Shown here: positions 25,175 to 32,894 of the stretch, one piece after another
How the letters are laid out: each line of letters starts with the position of its first letter
Numbering within the stretch: the first letter of the stretch is position 1
DNA from: Streptomyces lateritius
Lineage (GTDB): Bacteria; Actinomycetota; Actinomycetes; Streptomycetales; Streptomycetaceae
DNA: 64,000 nucleotides
Assembly (NCBI RefSeq): GCF_014649715.1
Contig: NZ_BMTO01000001.1
Span: 639,396 to 703,395 of the forward strand
Direction: 5' to 3'
Position numbers and translations under genes: made by a program
Notes under the pieces: generated by a model
What the model was told of the DNA's origin: nothing
The model's database searches: none
What the model saw: only the letters and a program-made list of their open reading frames with translations

Positions 25175-25605
25175 TCACCTCGCGTCGATCCGGTGGTGCG
25201 GGGGAGCGTCCCGGCAGGAGGGCCCCAACAGGCCGTCCACCAGCGCTCGTACGGAGGTGGTGAAGAGCCGGTCGCCGTCGATGGGGCGGGCCGGCGCGGG
25301 GGTGAGCGACGGGTCGGTTGTGTTCTCCGCGTCCCACAGGGTCTCCCCGGCCGGGGACTTCACCGGCGCCCGTTCGCGGTTGCGCTCCACCAGGACGTGG
25401 CCACCGCCCAGGAACTGCACCGCCCGCACCACCTCGGTCGCCCACGCGCCACGCAGGCCGGCCGCGTGGACCTCGTGGGCCAGGGCGCGGGCAGGCAGGA
25501 ACATCCGTTCCGTCAGGCCCCGTTCGTGGACCATCGCCACCAGGTGCGGGCGCTCGCGCAGTTCACGGCGGAGCGCGTGCGCCACGGAGACGATCCGCGC
25601 GGCGG
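25175..25605 (-). pseudogene. TetR-type regulator remnant, N-terminal DNA-binding part missing
   Basis: The minus frame keeps the ligand-binding C-terminal region (ARIVSVAHALRRELRERPHLV ... LFTTSVRALVDGLLG) down to the TGA at 25175. Upstream of about 25605 the frame turns into low-complexity Arg/Pro sequence with no helix-turn-helix and no plausible start, although it stays open as a shadow. The break coincides with the broken end of the neighbouring amidohydrolase remnant, so one deletion probably removed both 5' halves. Confidence 0.65.
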
Positions 25606-25625
25606 GGTACGGCCGCGCGGGGTGA

Positions 25626-25844
25626 GGGGCTCCGCATCGCCTACGCGGGGCTGCCGAGGGAGGAGGTCGCGGCCATGGTGGGCGGCAACGCCGCCCGCGT
25701 GTACGGCTTCGAGCTGACCTTCCTGGACTCCTCGCGGCCGTCCACGGACCGGCCGTCGAGGAGATCGCCGAACCTCCGGAGGAGGTCCCGCCGGACGCGA
25801 CCAGCCCCGTCTTCGCGCCGGGCGGGTCGGTCCGTGTCTGGTGA
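25626..25844 (+). pseudogene. amidohydrolase remnant, 5' deleted and frameshifted
   Basis: Plus-strand codons from 25627 read GLRIAYAGLPREEVAAMVGGNAARVYGFEL, the C-terminal signature of TIM-barrel metal-dependent amidohydrolases. After about 25712 similarity continues only in another frame (LLAAVHGPAVEEIAEP ... GGSVRVW, stop TGA 25842-25844). So the fragment lacks its start and barrel and carries a frameshift. Confidence 0.65.
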
Positions 25845-25868
25845 CGGAACGGGTGAGACCCTCCCGGG

Positions 25869-26582
25869 GTGACTGATGTCCCCGCCCACGACGAGGCCCA
25901 CGGCGCCGGCCTCGGCGCCCGTCTCAACTGGCTCCGGGCCGCCGTGCTCGGAGCCAACGACGGAGTCGTCTCCACCGCGGGCCTCGTCGTGGGCGTCGCC
26001 GGCGCGACCGGGTCCCGGTCGACGCTCCTGACCGCCGGCCTGGCCGGCCTGCTCGCCGGCTCGATGTCGATGGCGGCGGGGGAGTACGTCTCGGTCTCCA
26101 CCCAGCGCGACTCGGAGAAGGCGGCCCTGGCCCAGGAGAAGCGCGAACTGCAGGAACAACCGGAGGCCGAACTGGACGAGCTGACCGAACTCCTGTCGTC
26201 CCGCGGCCTGACCCGGGATGTCGCCCGCGAGGCCGCCGAACAGCTCACCGAACGCGACGCGCTCCGCGCCCACGCGCGCGTGGAGCTGGGCATCGACCCC
26301 GACGACCTCACCAACCCCTGGCACGCTGCCGCCGCCAGCTTTCTCGCCTTCACGGCCGGCGCCCTGCTCCCCCTCCTCGCGATCGTCCTGCCCCCCGCCT
26401 CGACCCGCCTCTGGATCACCGTCCTCTCCGTCCTGACCGTCCTGGCCTTCACCGGCTGGTGGAGCGCCCGCCTGGGCGCGGCCCCCGCGCCCAGGGCGAT
26501 GCTGCGCAACATGGGGGGAGGGGCGCTGGCGATGGGGGTGACGTACGCGGCGGGGTCGCTGCTGGGGGCCGCGGGGGTGTGA
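25869..26582 (+). CDS. VIT1/CCC1-family membrane transporter
   Basis: 237 residues from a GTG at 25869. Starts with a hydrophilic tail, then GANDGVVSTAGLVVGVAGA, the family signature, and GLLAGSMSMAAGEYVSVSTQRDSEKAAL, the second. A Glu-rich cytoplasmic loop (about 85-140) resembles the metal-binding domain of Fe/Mn vacuolar-type transporters. Five membrane helices in total. Exports Fe2+ or Mn2+ in characterised members; substrate here not proven. Confidence 0.9.
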   Translation: MTDVPAHDEAHGAGLGARLNWLRAAVLGANDGVVSTAGLVVGVAGATGSRSTLLTAGLAGLLAGSMSMAAGEYVSVSTQRDSEKAALAQEKRELQEQPEAELDELTELLSSRGLTRDVAREAAEQLTERDALRAHARVELGIDPDDLTNPWHAAAASFLAFTAGALLPLLAIVLPPASTRLWITVLSVLTVLAFTGWWSARLGAAPAPRAMLRNMGGGALAMGVTYAAGSLLGAAGV

Positions 26583-26693
26583 GAAACCGGCTGCCTTGTC
26601 GGAAGGTGCCAAAGCTTGCTGACAAGTCGTCTCGCATACTTGTTGGTAACAACGTCTAGCCGCAGCCCGACGCCCCCCTCTACCGTCATCGGC

Positions 26694-27566
26694 ATGCCGA
26701 ACCTGCCCGATGTCGTGCTGTGGTCCATACCCGCGTTCGTGCTGCTCACCGTGGTGGAGATGGTCAGCTACCGACTCCATCCGGACGAGGACGCCGCCGG
26801 GTACGAGACCAAGGACGCCGCTACCAGCCTCGGCATGGGGGTCGGCAGTCTCGCCTTCGACTTCCTCTGGAAGATCCCGATCGTCGCGATCTACACCGCC
26901 GTCTACGAGCTGACGCCGCTGCGCGTCCCCGTCCTGTGGTGGACGATCCCGCTGATGCTGCTCGCCCAGGACTTCTTCTACTACTGGCAGCACCGCGGAC
27001 ACCATGTGATCCGCATCCTGTGGGCCTGCCACGTCGTGCACCACAGCAGCCGCAAGTTCAACCTCACCACCGCCCTGCGCCAGCCGTGGACGAGCCTGAC
27101 CTCCTGGCCGTTCTACCTGCCGATGATCGCGCTCGGTGTGCACCCGGCCGCCATCGCCTTCTGCTACTCCGTCAATCTCGTCTACCAGTTCTGGATCCAC
27201 ACCGAGCGCATCGGCAAGCTCCCCCGGCCCTTCGAGTACGTCCTCAACACGCCCTCCCACCACCGGGTCCACCACGCCTCCCAGGGCGGTTACCTGGACC
27301 GGAACTTCGGCGGCATCCTGATCATCTGGGACCGGATGTTCGGCTCCTGGGTGGGGGAGACCGACAAGCCCGTCTTCGGGCTCACCAAGAACATCGAGAC
27401 CTACAACCCCCTGCGCGTCGCCACCCACGAGTACGCCGCCATCGCCCGGGACGTACGGGCCGCCACGAGCTGGCGCGAGCGGGCAGGCCGGGTCTTCGGC
27501 GGGCCCGGCTGGCAGCCGGGCCCGCCCCCGCCCCCGAAGGGCACCACCCCGGAGCCCGCCGCGTGA
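26694..27566 (+). CDS. sterol desaturase/fatty acid hydroxylase family protein
   Basis: 290 residues from the ATG at 26694; an in-frame TTG upstream is unlikely. A four-helix membrane protein with the di-iron histidine clusters QHRGHH (about 100), HVVHHSSRKFN (about 115) and HHRVHHAS (about 195), the arrangement of the fatty acid hydroxylase superfamily. It likely uses O2 and a ferredoxin-type donor on a lipid tail. Its TGA overlaps the GTG of the YhhN gene (GTGA), so both are one unit. Confidence 0.92.
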   Translation: MPNLPDVVLWSIPAFVLLTVVEMVSYRLHPDEDAAGYETKDAATSLGMGVGSLAFDFLWKIPIVAIYTAVYELTPLRVPVLWWTIPLMLLAQDFFYYWQHRGHHVIRILWACHVVHHSSRKFNLTTALRQPWTSLTSWPFYLPMIALGVHPAAIAFCYSVNLVYQFWIHTERIGKLPRPFEYVLNTPSHHRVHHASQGGYLDRNFGGILIIWDRMFGSWVGETDKPVFGLTKNIETYNPLRVATHEYAAIARDVRAATSWRERAGRVFGGPGWQPGPPPPPKGTTPEPAA

Positions 27567-28213
27567 GAAACCCCGGCCCTTCCACCGCCCTCTCCCGCGT
27601 GCTCCTCGCCGCCTTCCTCCTCGCCGGCGCGGCCGACCTCGTCTCCCTCCTCGCCGGCGCCGACCTCGGCCACCGCATCGCCAAGCCGCTGCTCATGCCG
27701 CTGCTCGCCGCGTACGCCGCCACCCGGGGCGCCCCGAAGCCGCTCCTCGCGGCCCTCCTCCTCGGCTGGGGCGGGGACGTCTTCCTGCTCCTCGACGCCG
27801 ACTGGGCCTTCCTCGTCGGCATGGGCTCCTTCGCCGCCGGACACGTCTGCTACCTGGTGCTGTTCGGACGCCGGAGTACGCCGGTGCTCCTCGGCCTCGG
27901 CTACGGCGTCGCGCTCGTCACCACCGTCGCCCTCCTGTGGCCCGACCTCCCCGCCGAGCTGCGCGTCCCCGTCGCCGGGTACTCGCTCCTGCTCACCGCC
28001 ATGGCCTACAGGTCGAGCGCTCTGGGCCCCGCCGCCGGCGCCGGCGGGGCGCTCTTCCTGCTCTCCGACACCCTCATCGCGACCGGCGTCGCCGACTGGC
28101 CCCAGCTCCCCGCCCCCGACTTCTGGATCATGCTGACCTACCTCGCCGCCCAGTACCTGCTCACCAGGGGAGTGCTGAAAGCGGAGTACGGTGAACGTCG
28201 TACGACCGACTGA
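27563..28213 (+). CDS. YhhN-family (lysoplasmalogenase-like) membrane protein
   Basis: 216 residues, GTG start overlapping the upstream stop. Seven or eight hydrophobic helices; KPLLMPLLAAY and GWGGDVFLLL are the conserved acidic and polar blocks of the YhhN/TMEM86 family, which includes alkenyl-ether lipid hydrolases. Pairing with a di-iron lipid oxygenase suggests an ether- or plasmalogen-like lipid pathway, an inference from context. Confidence 0.9.
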   Translation: MRNPGPSTALSRVLLAAFLLAGAADLVSLLAGADLGHRIAKPLLMPLLAAYAATRGAPKPLLAALLLGWGGDVFLLLDADWAFLVGMGSFAAGHVCYLVLFGRRSTPVLLGLGYGVALVTTVALLWPDLPAELRVPVAGYSLLLTAMAYRSSALGPAAGAGGALFLLSDTLIATGVADWPQLPAPDFWIMLTYLAAQYLLTRGVLKAEYGERRTTD

Positions 28214-28231
28214 CAGCAAGGACCGTCCGCC

Positions 28232-29275
28232 ATGCGCGCCACCACCATCCACGCCCCCTACGACCTGCGCGTGGAGGACGTGCCCGACCCGGTGATCAAG
28301 GACTCCACGGACGTCGTCGTGCGGGTCCTGCGCGCCTGCGTCTGCGGCAGCGACCTGTGGGCCTACCGCGGCGAGTCCGCCCGGCAGCCCGGCCAGAGGA
28401 TCGGTCACGAGTTCCTGGGCATCGTCGAGGAGGCGGGCGCCGACGTCACCGGCTTCGCCTCCGGCGATCTCGTCGTCGCCCCCTTCGTCTGGTCCGACGG
28501 CACCTGCGACTACTGCGCCGAGGGCCTGCACACCTCCTGTCCGCGAGGCGGCTTCTGGGGCTCCGTCGGCTCCGACGGCGGCCAGGGCGAGGCCGTGCGC
28601 GTTCCCTTCGCGGACGGCACGCTCGTCAAGCTCCCCGCCGACGCGGCCTCCGACGACCACCTGCTGACCGCGCTCCTCGCGCTCTCCGACGTCCTGGGCA
28701 CCGGCCACCACGCCGCCCTCGGCGCGGGGGTCCGCAAGGGCTCCACCGTCGCGGTCGTCGGCGACGGCGCCGTCGGCCTGTGCGGTGTCCTCGCCGCCAA
28801 GCGCCTCGGCGCCGACCGGATCATCGCCCTGGGCCGCCACACCGCCCGTACCGACATCGCCCGCGCGTTCGGCGCCACCGACGTCGTCGCCGAGCGCGGC
28901 GTCGCCGCCGAGGCGGCCGTCCGGGAGCTGACCGGCGGCCAGGGCGCCCACGCCGTCATCGAGGCCGTCGGCACCGAGCAGTCGATGCGCACCGCCGTCG
29001 CCATCACCCGCGACGGCGGCTCCATCGGTTACGTCGGCGTTCCGCACGGCAGCGGCACCGGCGTCGACCTCTCCGTCATGTTCGACCGGAACATCGCGCT
29101 GCGCGGCGGTGTGGCGCCGGTCCGCGCGTACATCCCCGAACTGCTCCCGGACGTCCTCGACGGGACGATCGACCCGTCCCCGGTCTTCGACCTGACCGTG
29201 GGACTCGACGGCGTCCCCGGCGGCTACCGGGCGATGGACGAGCGCACCGCGCTCAAGGTGCTCGTCAAGCCGTGA
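28232..29275 (+). CDS. zinc-dependent alcohol dehydrogenase (MDR family)
   Basis: 347 residues. Catalytic zinc ligands in CVCGSDLW (Cys near 38) and GHEFLG (His near 62). The structural-zinc lobe reads DGTCDYCAEGLHTSC: three Cys with Asp at the first ligand position. Rossmann domain with VVGDGAVGLCGVLAAK at about 175. It starts 18 bp after the YhhN gene and probably belongs to the same transcript. Its last 11 bp overlap the convergent CoA-transferase gene. Substrate unknown. Confidence 0.93.
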   Translation: MRATTIHAPYDLRVEDVPDPVIKDSTDVVVRVLRACVCGSDLWAYRGESARQPGQRIGHEFLGIVEEAGADVTGFASGDLVVAPFVWSDGTCDYCAEGLHTSCPRGGFWGSVGSDGGQGEAVRVPFADGTLVKLPADAASDDHLLTALLALSDVLGTGHHAALGAGVRKGSTVAVVGDGAVGLCGVLAAKRLGADRIIALGRHTARTDIARAFGATDVVAERGVAAEAAVRELTGGQGAHAVIEAVGTEQSMRTAVAITRDGGSIGYVGVPHGSGTGVDLSVMFDRNIALRGGVAPVRAYIPELLPDVLDGTIDPSPVFDLTVGLDGVPGGYRAMDERTALKVLVKP

Positions 29276-30566
29276 GCCACGCGGGGTCGTCCCCGCCCTG
29301 GAGGCCCGGCGGGCGGGACCAGCGCGTCGGGCCGCCCTCGTACGTCACCGGCGACAGCGCGTGCCGCAGCCGGCCCAAGGGACCGTCCGTATCGGCCAGA
29401 TACCGTTCCGGCTCGTAGCGGGGCAGCGTGCGCGTCAGCCAGTGCCCCGTCTGCGCCAGTGCGAGGCGTACGAGACGGGTGCCTCCGTCCTGGCCCTGCT
29501 CGGTAAGGGAGCGCAGCACGGCGGCCGCGAGCAGATACCCGGAGCCGTGGTCCAGGGCCTGGGCCGGCAGCACGCCCGGCCTCTCCTCGGACCCCTCGGT
29601 CACGACGATGCCCGTCGCCGCCTGCACCAGGCTGTCGAAGCCGCGCCGTTCGCCCCAGGGGCCGTAGTCGCCCCAAGCCGAGAGCCGCGCGATCACCAGA
29701 CCGGGCCGGTGGAGGTCGAAGCGGTCCAGGGCCCCGGGGCGGTAGCCGGTGACCAGGACGTCGGCGGCGTCCAACAGTTCGTCGAACGCACGGCGATCGG
29801 AGGGGCTGTCCAGATCCAACGCGGCGGTCCGCTTGCCGATGTCCGTGTCCGCGTGCTGGTCGGGCAGTTCGGGATTCTCCGGCGGGTCGATCCGCAGCAC
29901 GTCCGCGCCGAGCAGCGCGAGCGTCCGTGTCGCGACCGGACCGGCGAGGACCCGGGTGAGGTCCAGCACCCGGAGGGGACCCGAACGCCGCCTCGGCGCC
30001 GCGTCGTCCAGCCGCTCGCGTGTCAGCAGCGGCCGCTTCGCGACCTCCCGGCCCTGTCCGGAGGCCATCCACCGCTCCGGCGCGCGTACGGCGACGGCCA
30101 GGCCGCCGGCCGCGTACACCGCCGTCTCCAGCTCCTCGGCGCCGCGCTCCCCGATCGCCGACCTGACCGCCTCCGGCGACTCCTCCCGCACCTCCAGGGC
30201 GCGCAGCAGCGCCGCCCGGTGGTGCGGATAGTTGGCATGCGTACGGATCCAGCCGTCAGTGGCGCGGAAGAAGCCGGACAGCGGCGCGAAGTTCACCGGT
30301 GCCCGTCCGTCCACACGGAGGTGACGCTCGCTCACGAACGCCGTGGCGACTGCTGCGTCGTCCACCCGGACCGGCCCCTGGAGGCCCGCCCGCTCCACCG
30401 CGGCGAGACCGGCGACCGCGACCGTCGCCCGGGCCAGGTCCATCACCGGCAGCCGGGCCGACAGCAGTCCGGAGGGCCCGCTGTACGACACCCGGTCGAC
30501 CAGGGCGGGATCGCCGCCGAGGGCGGCCCACAGCAACTCCGTACCTGTGCGCACTGTGTTGTCCAT
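29265..30566 (-). CDS. CaiB/BaiF-type (family III) CoA transferase
   Basis: 433 residues from the ATG at 30566. Shows a family III core with LRVLDLTRVLAGPVATRTLALLGADVLRIDPP in the second half, VLVTGYRPGALDRFD and RGFDSLVQAATGI; the first 200 residues are a divergent copy of the same fold. The usual catalytic Asp after the dimer motif is not obvious to me. A perfect 6+3+6 palindrome lies just upstream. Confidence 0.88.
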   Translation of the reverse strand: MDNTVRTGTELLWAALGGDPALVDRVSYSGPSGLLSARLPVMDLARATVAVAGLAAVERAGLQGPVRVDDAAVATAFVSERHLRVDGRAPVNFAPLSGFFRATDGWIRTHANYPHHRAALLRALEVREESPEAVRSAIGERGAEELETAVYAAGGLAVAVRAPERWMASGQGREVAKRPLLTRERLDDAAPRRRSGPLRVLDLTRVLAGPVATRTLALLGADVLRIDPPENPELPDQHADTDIGKRTAALDLDSPSDRRAFDELLDAADVLVTGYRPGALDRFDLHRPGLVIARLSAWGDYGPWGERRGFDSLVQAATGIVVTEGSEERPGVLPAQALDHGSGYLLAAAVLRSLTEQGQDGGTRLVRLALAQTGHWLTRTLPRYEPERYLADTDGPLGRLRHALSPVTYEGGPTRWSRPPGLQGGDDPAWLTA

Positions 30567-30576
30567 GAGCGCATCA

Positions 30577-30591
30577 TGGCACTCAGTGCCA
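30577..30591 (-). promoter_or_regulatory. palindrome TGGCAC-N3-GTGCCA before the CoA-transferase gene
   Basis: A perfect inverted repeat centred 18 bp before the start codon. The location suits a repressor site. It contains the CIRCE-like half GCACT but lacks the 9-base spacer, so I do not call it an HrcA site. Confidence 0.4.
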
Positions 30592-30653
30592 CGCAAAGAG
30601 GCCCCGGTGTGGCACACCACCCCACCAGGGCCCCTCCGTACAGCCTCGCGTGC

Positions 30654-32192
30654 TTACCGGCGCACGGCGTCGAGCGCGTCGACGAGACCCGCTCCGTAGA
30701 AGCCGTTCTTGTTCACGCCGCCCTCGCAGACCGCGTCGATCTTGCCGTCACCCTCGATGTCGTACGGGTTCGTGCAGGCGCGGTCGTCGGCCTGCGCGTA
30801 CAGCAGCGCCTTGAGCGCCGCCGGGCTCGCGTACGGGCGCGTCGACTTCAGCAGCGCGAGGACGCCCGCCGCGTGCGGCGCGGCCATCGACGTACCGGCC
30901 TTGTAGTTGTAGCCGCCGTTGACCGTGGTCGACAGGATGCGGCCGTTGACCGCCGGCGCGTCCGGGGTCTGGTACTCGGTACGGTCGCCACCGGGCGCCG
31001 CGATGTCGACGACACCCAGACCGTAGTTGGAGTACGAGGCCTTCAGGTCCTTCGCGCCCGTGGCGGAGACCGTGACCACTCCCGGCAGCATCGCCGGGTA
31101 GTCCAGGCACTCCTGCGGGTCGATGACCCGGGTCACCGGCGTGGTGTCGTTCGGGCTGGTGACGTCCGTGATCTCGTCCGCCGCCAGGTCCATCTTGGAG
31201 TTGCCGGCCGCCGCGACGTTGACCGTGCCCTTGCGCTCCGCGTAGCGGGTCGCGCGGGTGACCGCCTCGATCAGGGCCTTCTGGTCGGCGTCGTTCTTGC
31301 ACGCGAACAGCCACGGGTCGGTGTAGTAGCTGTTGTTCGTGATGTCGACGCCGTGCTCGGCCGCCCACACGAAGCCGCAGACCACGGCCTCGGTGTAGAA
31401 GAAGCCGTCGGGGGTGGAGACCTTGATGCCCGAGACCTTCACGCCCGGCGCGACACCGGTGACGCCGATGCCGTTCTTGGCGGCGGCGATCGTACCGGCG
31501 ACGTGCGTGCCGTGGTCGCTCTCGCCCGGGTTGGGGCGCCACGAGCCCGGCGTCGTGTCCGGCGCGCCGGTGACACAGTTGGCCGAGGCAGCGGCGTCGA
31601 AGTTCGGCGCCAGGTCAGGGTGGGTGTCGTCGACGCCCGTGTCGATGACGCCGACCGTGACCTTGCTGCTGCCGAGCGTCTTCTGGTGGGCCTTGTCCGC
31701 CTTGATGGCGGGGAGGTCCCACTGCAGCGGCTCCAACGGGTCCTGCCCGTCGGTGGCGTCCGCGGCGGCGGCCGTGGCCTCGGCCGCGGTGAGCGCCTGG
31801 CCACCCTCGCCGACGGAGGTGTCGGTCTGGGCGGAGAGCGGCGCGGTACGCGTCGAACCGGCCGACACGACGCCCCGGGCCTGACGAATCGTCTTCGCGA
31901 ACTCCGGGTTCTGCGAGTGGACGACGATCACGCCTATCTGGTCATAGGAGATGACCACGGTGCCACCGGCGGCGGCTATCGCCTTCTTCACCGACGCGGC
32001 CGTCCAGCGGCCACCCTCGATGTTCACGACGTACGACAGCTTGGGGCCGTCGGTGGAGACGGCGGCCGTCGCCGGGGCGTCGCTCAGTTCCGCGGCGGAT
32101 GCGCCGGTCGGAAGGAAGCCGAGCGAGGCCGTGAGCGCGAGACCGGCAGGCAGAGCGAGTACTCGGCCGCGTCTCGATCCCAGATGAGCCAT
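30654..32192 (-). CDS. secreted S8 (subtilisin-like) serine protease
   Basis: 512 residues. Signal peptide about 1-33 (RRGR basic start, hydrophobic core, ASA-A cleavage). A prodomain of the I9 type (about 50-125) precedes the catalytic domain with Asp in VIDTGVDDTHPD (about 183), His in DHGTHVAG (about 230) and Ser in GTSMAAPHAAG (about 450). A C-terminal Cys pair region (ACTNPYDIEGDGKIDAVCEGG) may form a disulphide. RBS GGAG before the ATG. An 11-bp-phased repeat array lies behind its promoter. Confidence 0.95.
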   Translation of the reverse strand: MAHLGSRRGRVLALPAGLALTASLGFLPTGASAAELSDAPATAAVSTDGPKLSYVVNIEGGRWTAASVKKAIAAAGGTVVISYDQIGVIVVHSQNPEFAKTIRQARGVVSAGSTRTAPLSAQTDTSVGEGGQALTAAEATAAAADATDGQDPLEPLQWDLPAIKADKAHQKTLGSSKVTVGVIDTGVDDTHPDLAPNFDAAASANCVTGAPDTTPGSWRPNPGESDHGTHVAGTIAAAKNGIGVTGVAPGVKVSGIKVSTPDGFFYTEAVVCGFVWAAEHGVDITNNSYYTDPWLFACKNDADQKALIEAVTRATRYAERKGTVNVAAAGNSKMDLAADEITDVTSPNDTTPVTRVIDPQECLDYPAMLPGVVTVSATGAKDLKASYSNYGLGVVDIAAPGGDRTEYQTPDAPAVNGRILSTTVNGGYNYKAGTSMAAPHAAGVLALLKSTRPYASPAALKALLYAQADDRACTNPYDIEGDGKIDAVCEGGVNKNGFYGAGLVDALDAVRR

Positions 32193-32260
32193 GGGTTCTC
32201 CACATCATCCGTATGTACTGCCCGTACGCCGGTTGCGCGCGGGCAGGTGCATGACGAGTG

Positions 32261-32290
32261 AAGCTATCGCTGATCTTCCCGGGCCTTCAA
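32261..32290 (-). promoter_or_regulatory. likely promoter of the S8 protease
   Basis: On the minus strand TTGAAG (32290-32285), an 18-bp spacer and TAGCTT (32266-32261). This would give a leader of about 60 bases ending at the GGAG ribosome site. Confidence 0.5.
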
Positions 32291-32291
32291 T

Positions 32292-32373
32292 GACTTGAGA
32301 CGACTTGATACAGATCCGGAGGAAGATCCAGGGAAGATCCACGGACGAACCGGGCGCGAACCGGGGACGAACC
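32292..32373 (-). promoter_or_regulatory. array of direct repeats phased at 11 bp upstream of the S8 promoter
   Basis: Motifs GGATC or GGTTC (minus strand) start at plus-strand positions 32313, 32325, 32336, 32347, 32358 and 32369: steps 12, 11, 11, 11, 11. Two TCAAGTC copies (32292 and 32302) continue the series nearer the promoter. The GTTCGTC-like units with 11-base period resemble PhoP direct-repeat units. The 327-bp gap also contains the promoter region of the DUF485 gene. Confidence 0.55.
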
Positions 32374-32519
32374 GGGGGAAGAAAAATCCGGGGTGAACCG
32401 CGTCGCGCCGCCCTCCGTGCCGTTGTGCAGGGGAGGAGCTCCCTCCGGAGCCCCGCAACCCCACCCCCAGCGAGGCCCCTTTGTCCATGCCCACCGCACC
32501 CGCGTCGCGAGGAGAATCC

Positions 32520-32894
32520 GTGGCTACCGATGCACCGCCGCCGCCCACAAGCGGAACGGAGACCGACACCGGTCCCGTCCAGCCCACGACCGAGGCCTTC
32601 GTCGAGGTGCAGGAGAGTGCGGAATTCGGCGAACTGCGCCGCACGTACCGCTCCTTCGCCTTCCCCCTGACGATCGCCTTCATCGCCTGGTACCTGCTGT
32701 ACGTGCTGCTCTCCAACTACGCGGGCGGCTTCATGGGGACCAAGCTCTTCGGCAACATCAACGTGGCGCTCGTCCTCGGCCTCGGCCAGTTCGCCACCAC
32801 CTTCCTCATCGCCTGGCTCTACTCGCGGCACGCGGCCGACCGCCTCGACCCGAAGGCAGAGGCCATCAAGTCCCGGATGGAGGCCGACGCGTGA
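32520..32894 (+). CDS. DUF485 small membrane subunit of an acetate-type symporter
   Basis: 124 residues from the GTG at 32520, chosen because GAGGAG lies 5 bases upstream; ATG at 32487 would add 11 residues. A Pro/Thr-rich N terminus, then FGELRRTYRSFAFPLTIAFIAWYLLYVLLSNYA, the DUF485 signature, and a second helix. DUF485 proteins are encoded next to SSS-family acetate/pyruvate symporters and are thought to be their small subunit. Its TGA overlaps the next GTG. Confidence 0.92.
   Translation: MATDAPPPPTSGTETDTGPVQPTTEAFVEVQESAEFGELRRTYRSFAFPLTIAFIAWYLLYVLLSNYAGGFMGTKLFGNINVALVLGLGQFATTFLIAWLYSRHAADRLDPKAEAIKSRMEADA

Noticed and set aside
28490..28550. Damaged structural zinc site in the alcohol dehydrogenase
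   Set aside because: Asp in place of the first Cys can ligate zinc and seems common in this subgroup, so I do not treat it as a lesion.
30577..30591. CIRCE (HrcA) site
   Set aside because: Half-site GCACT is shared but the spacer is 3 instead of 9 bases and the flanks differ.
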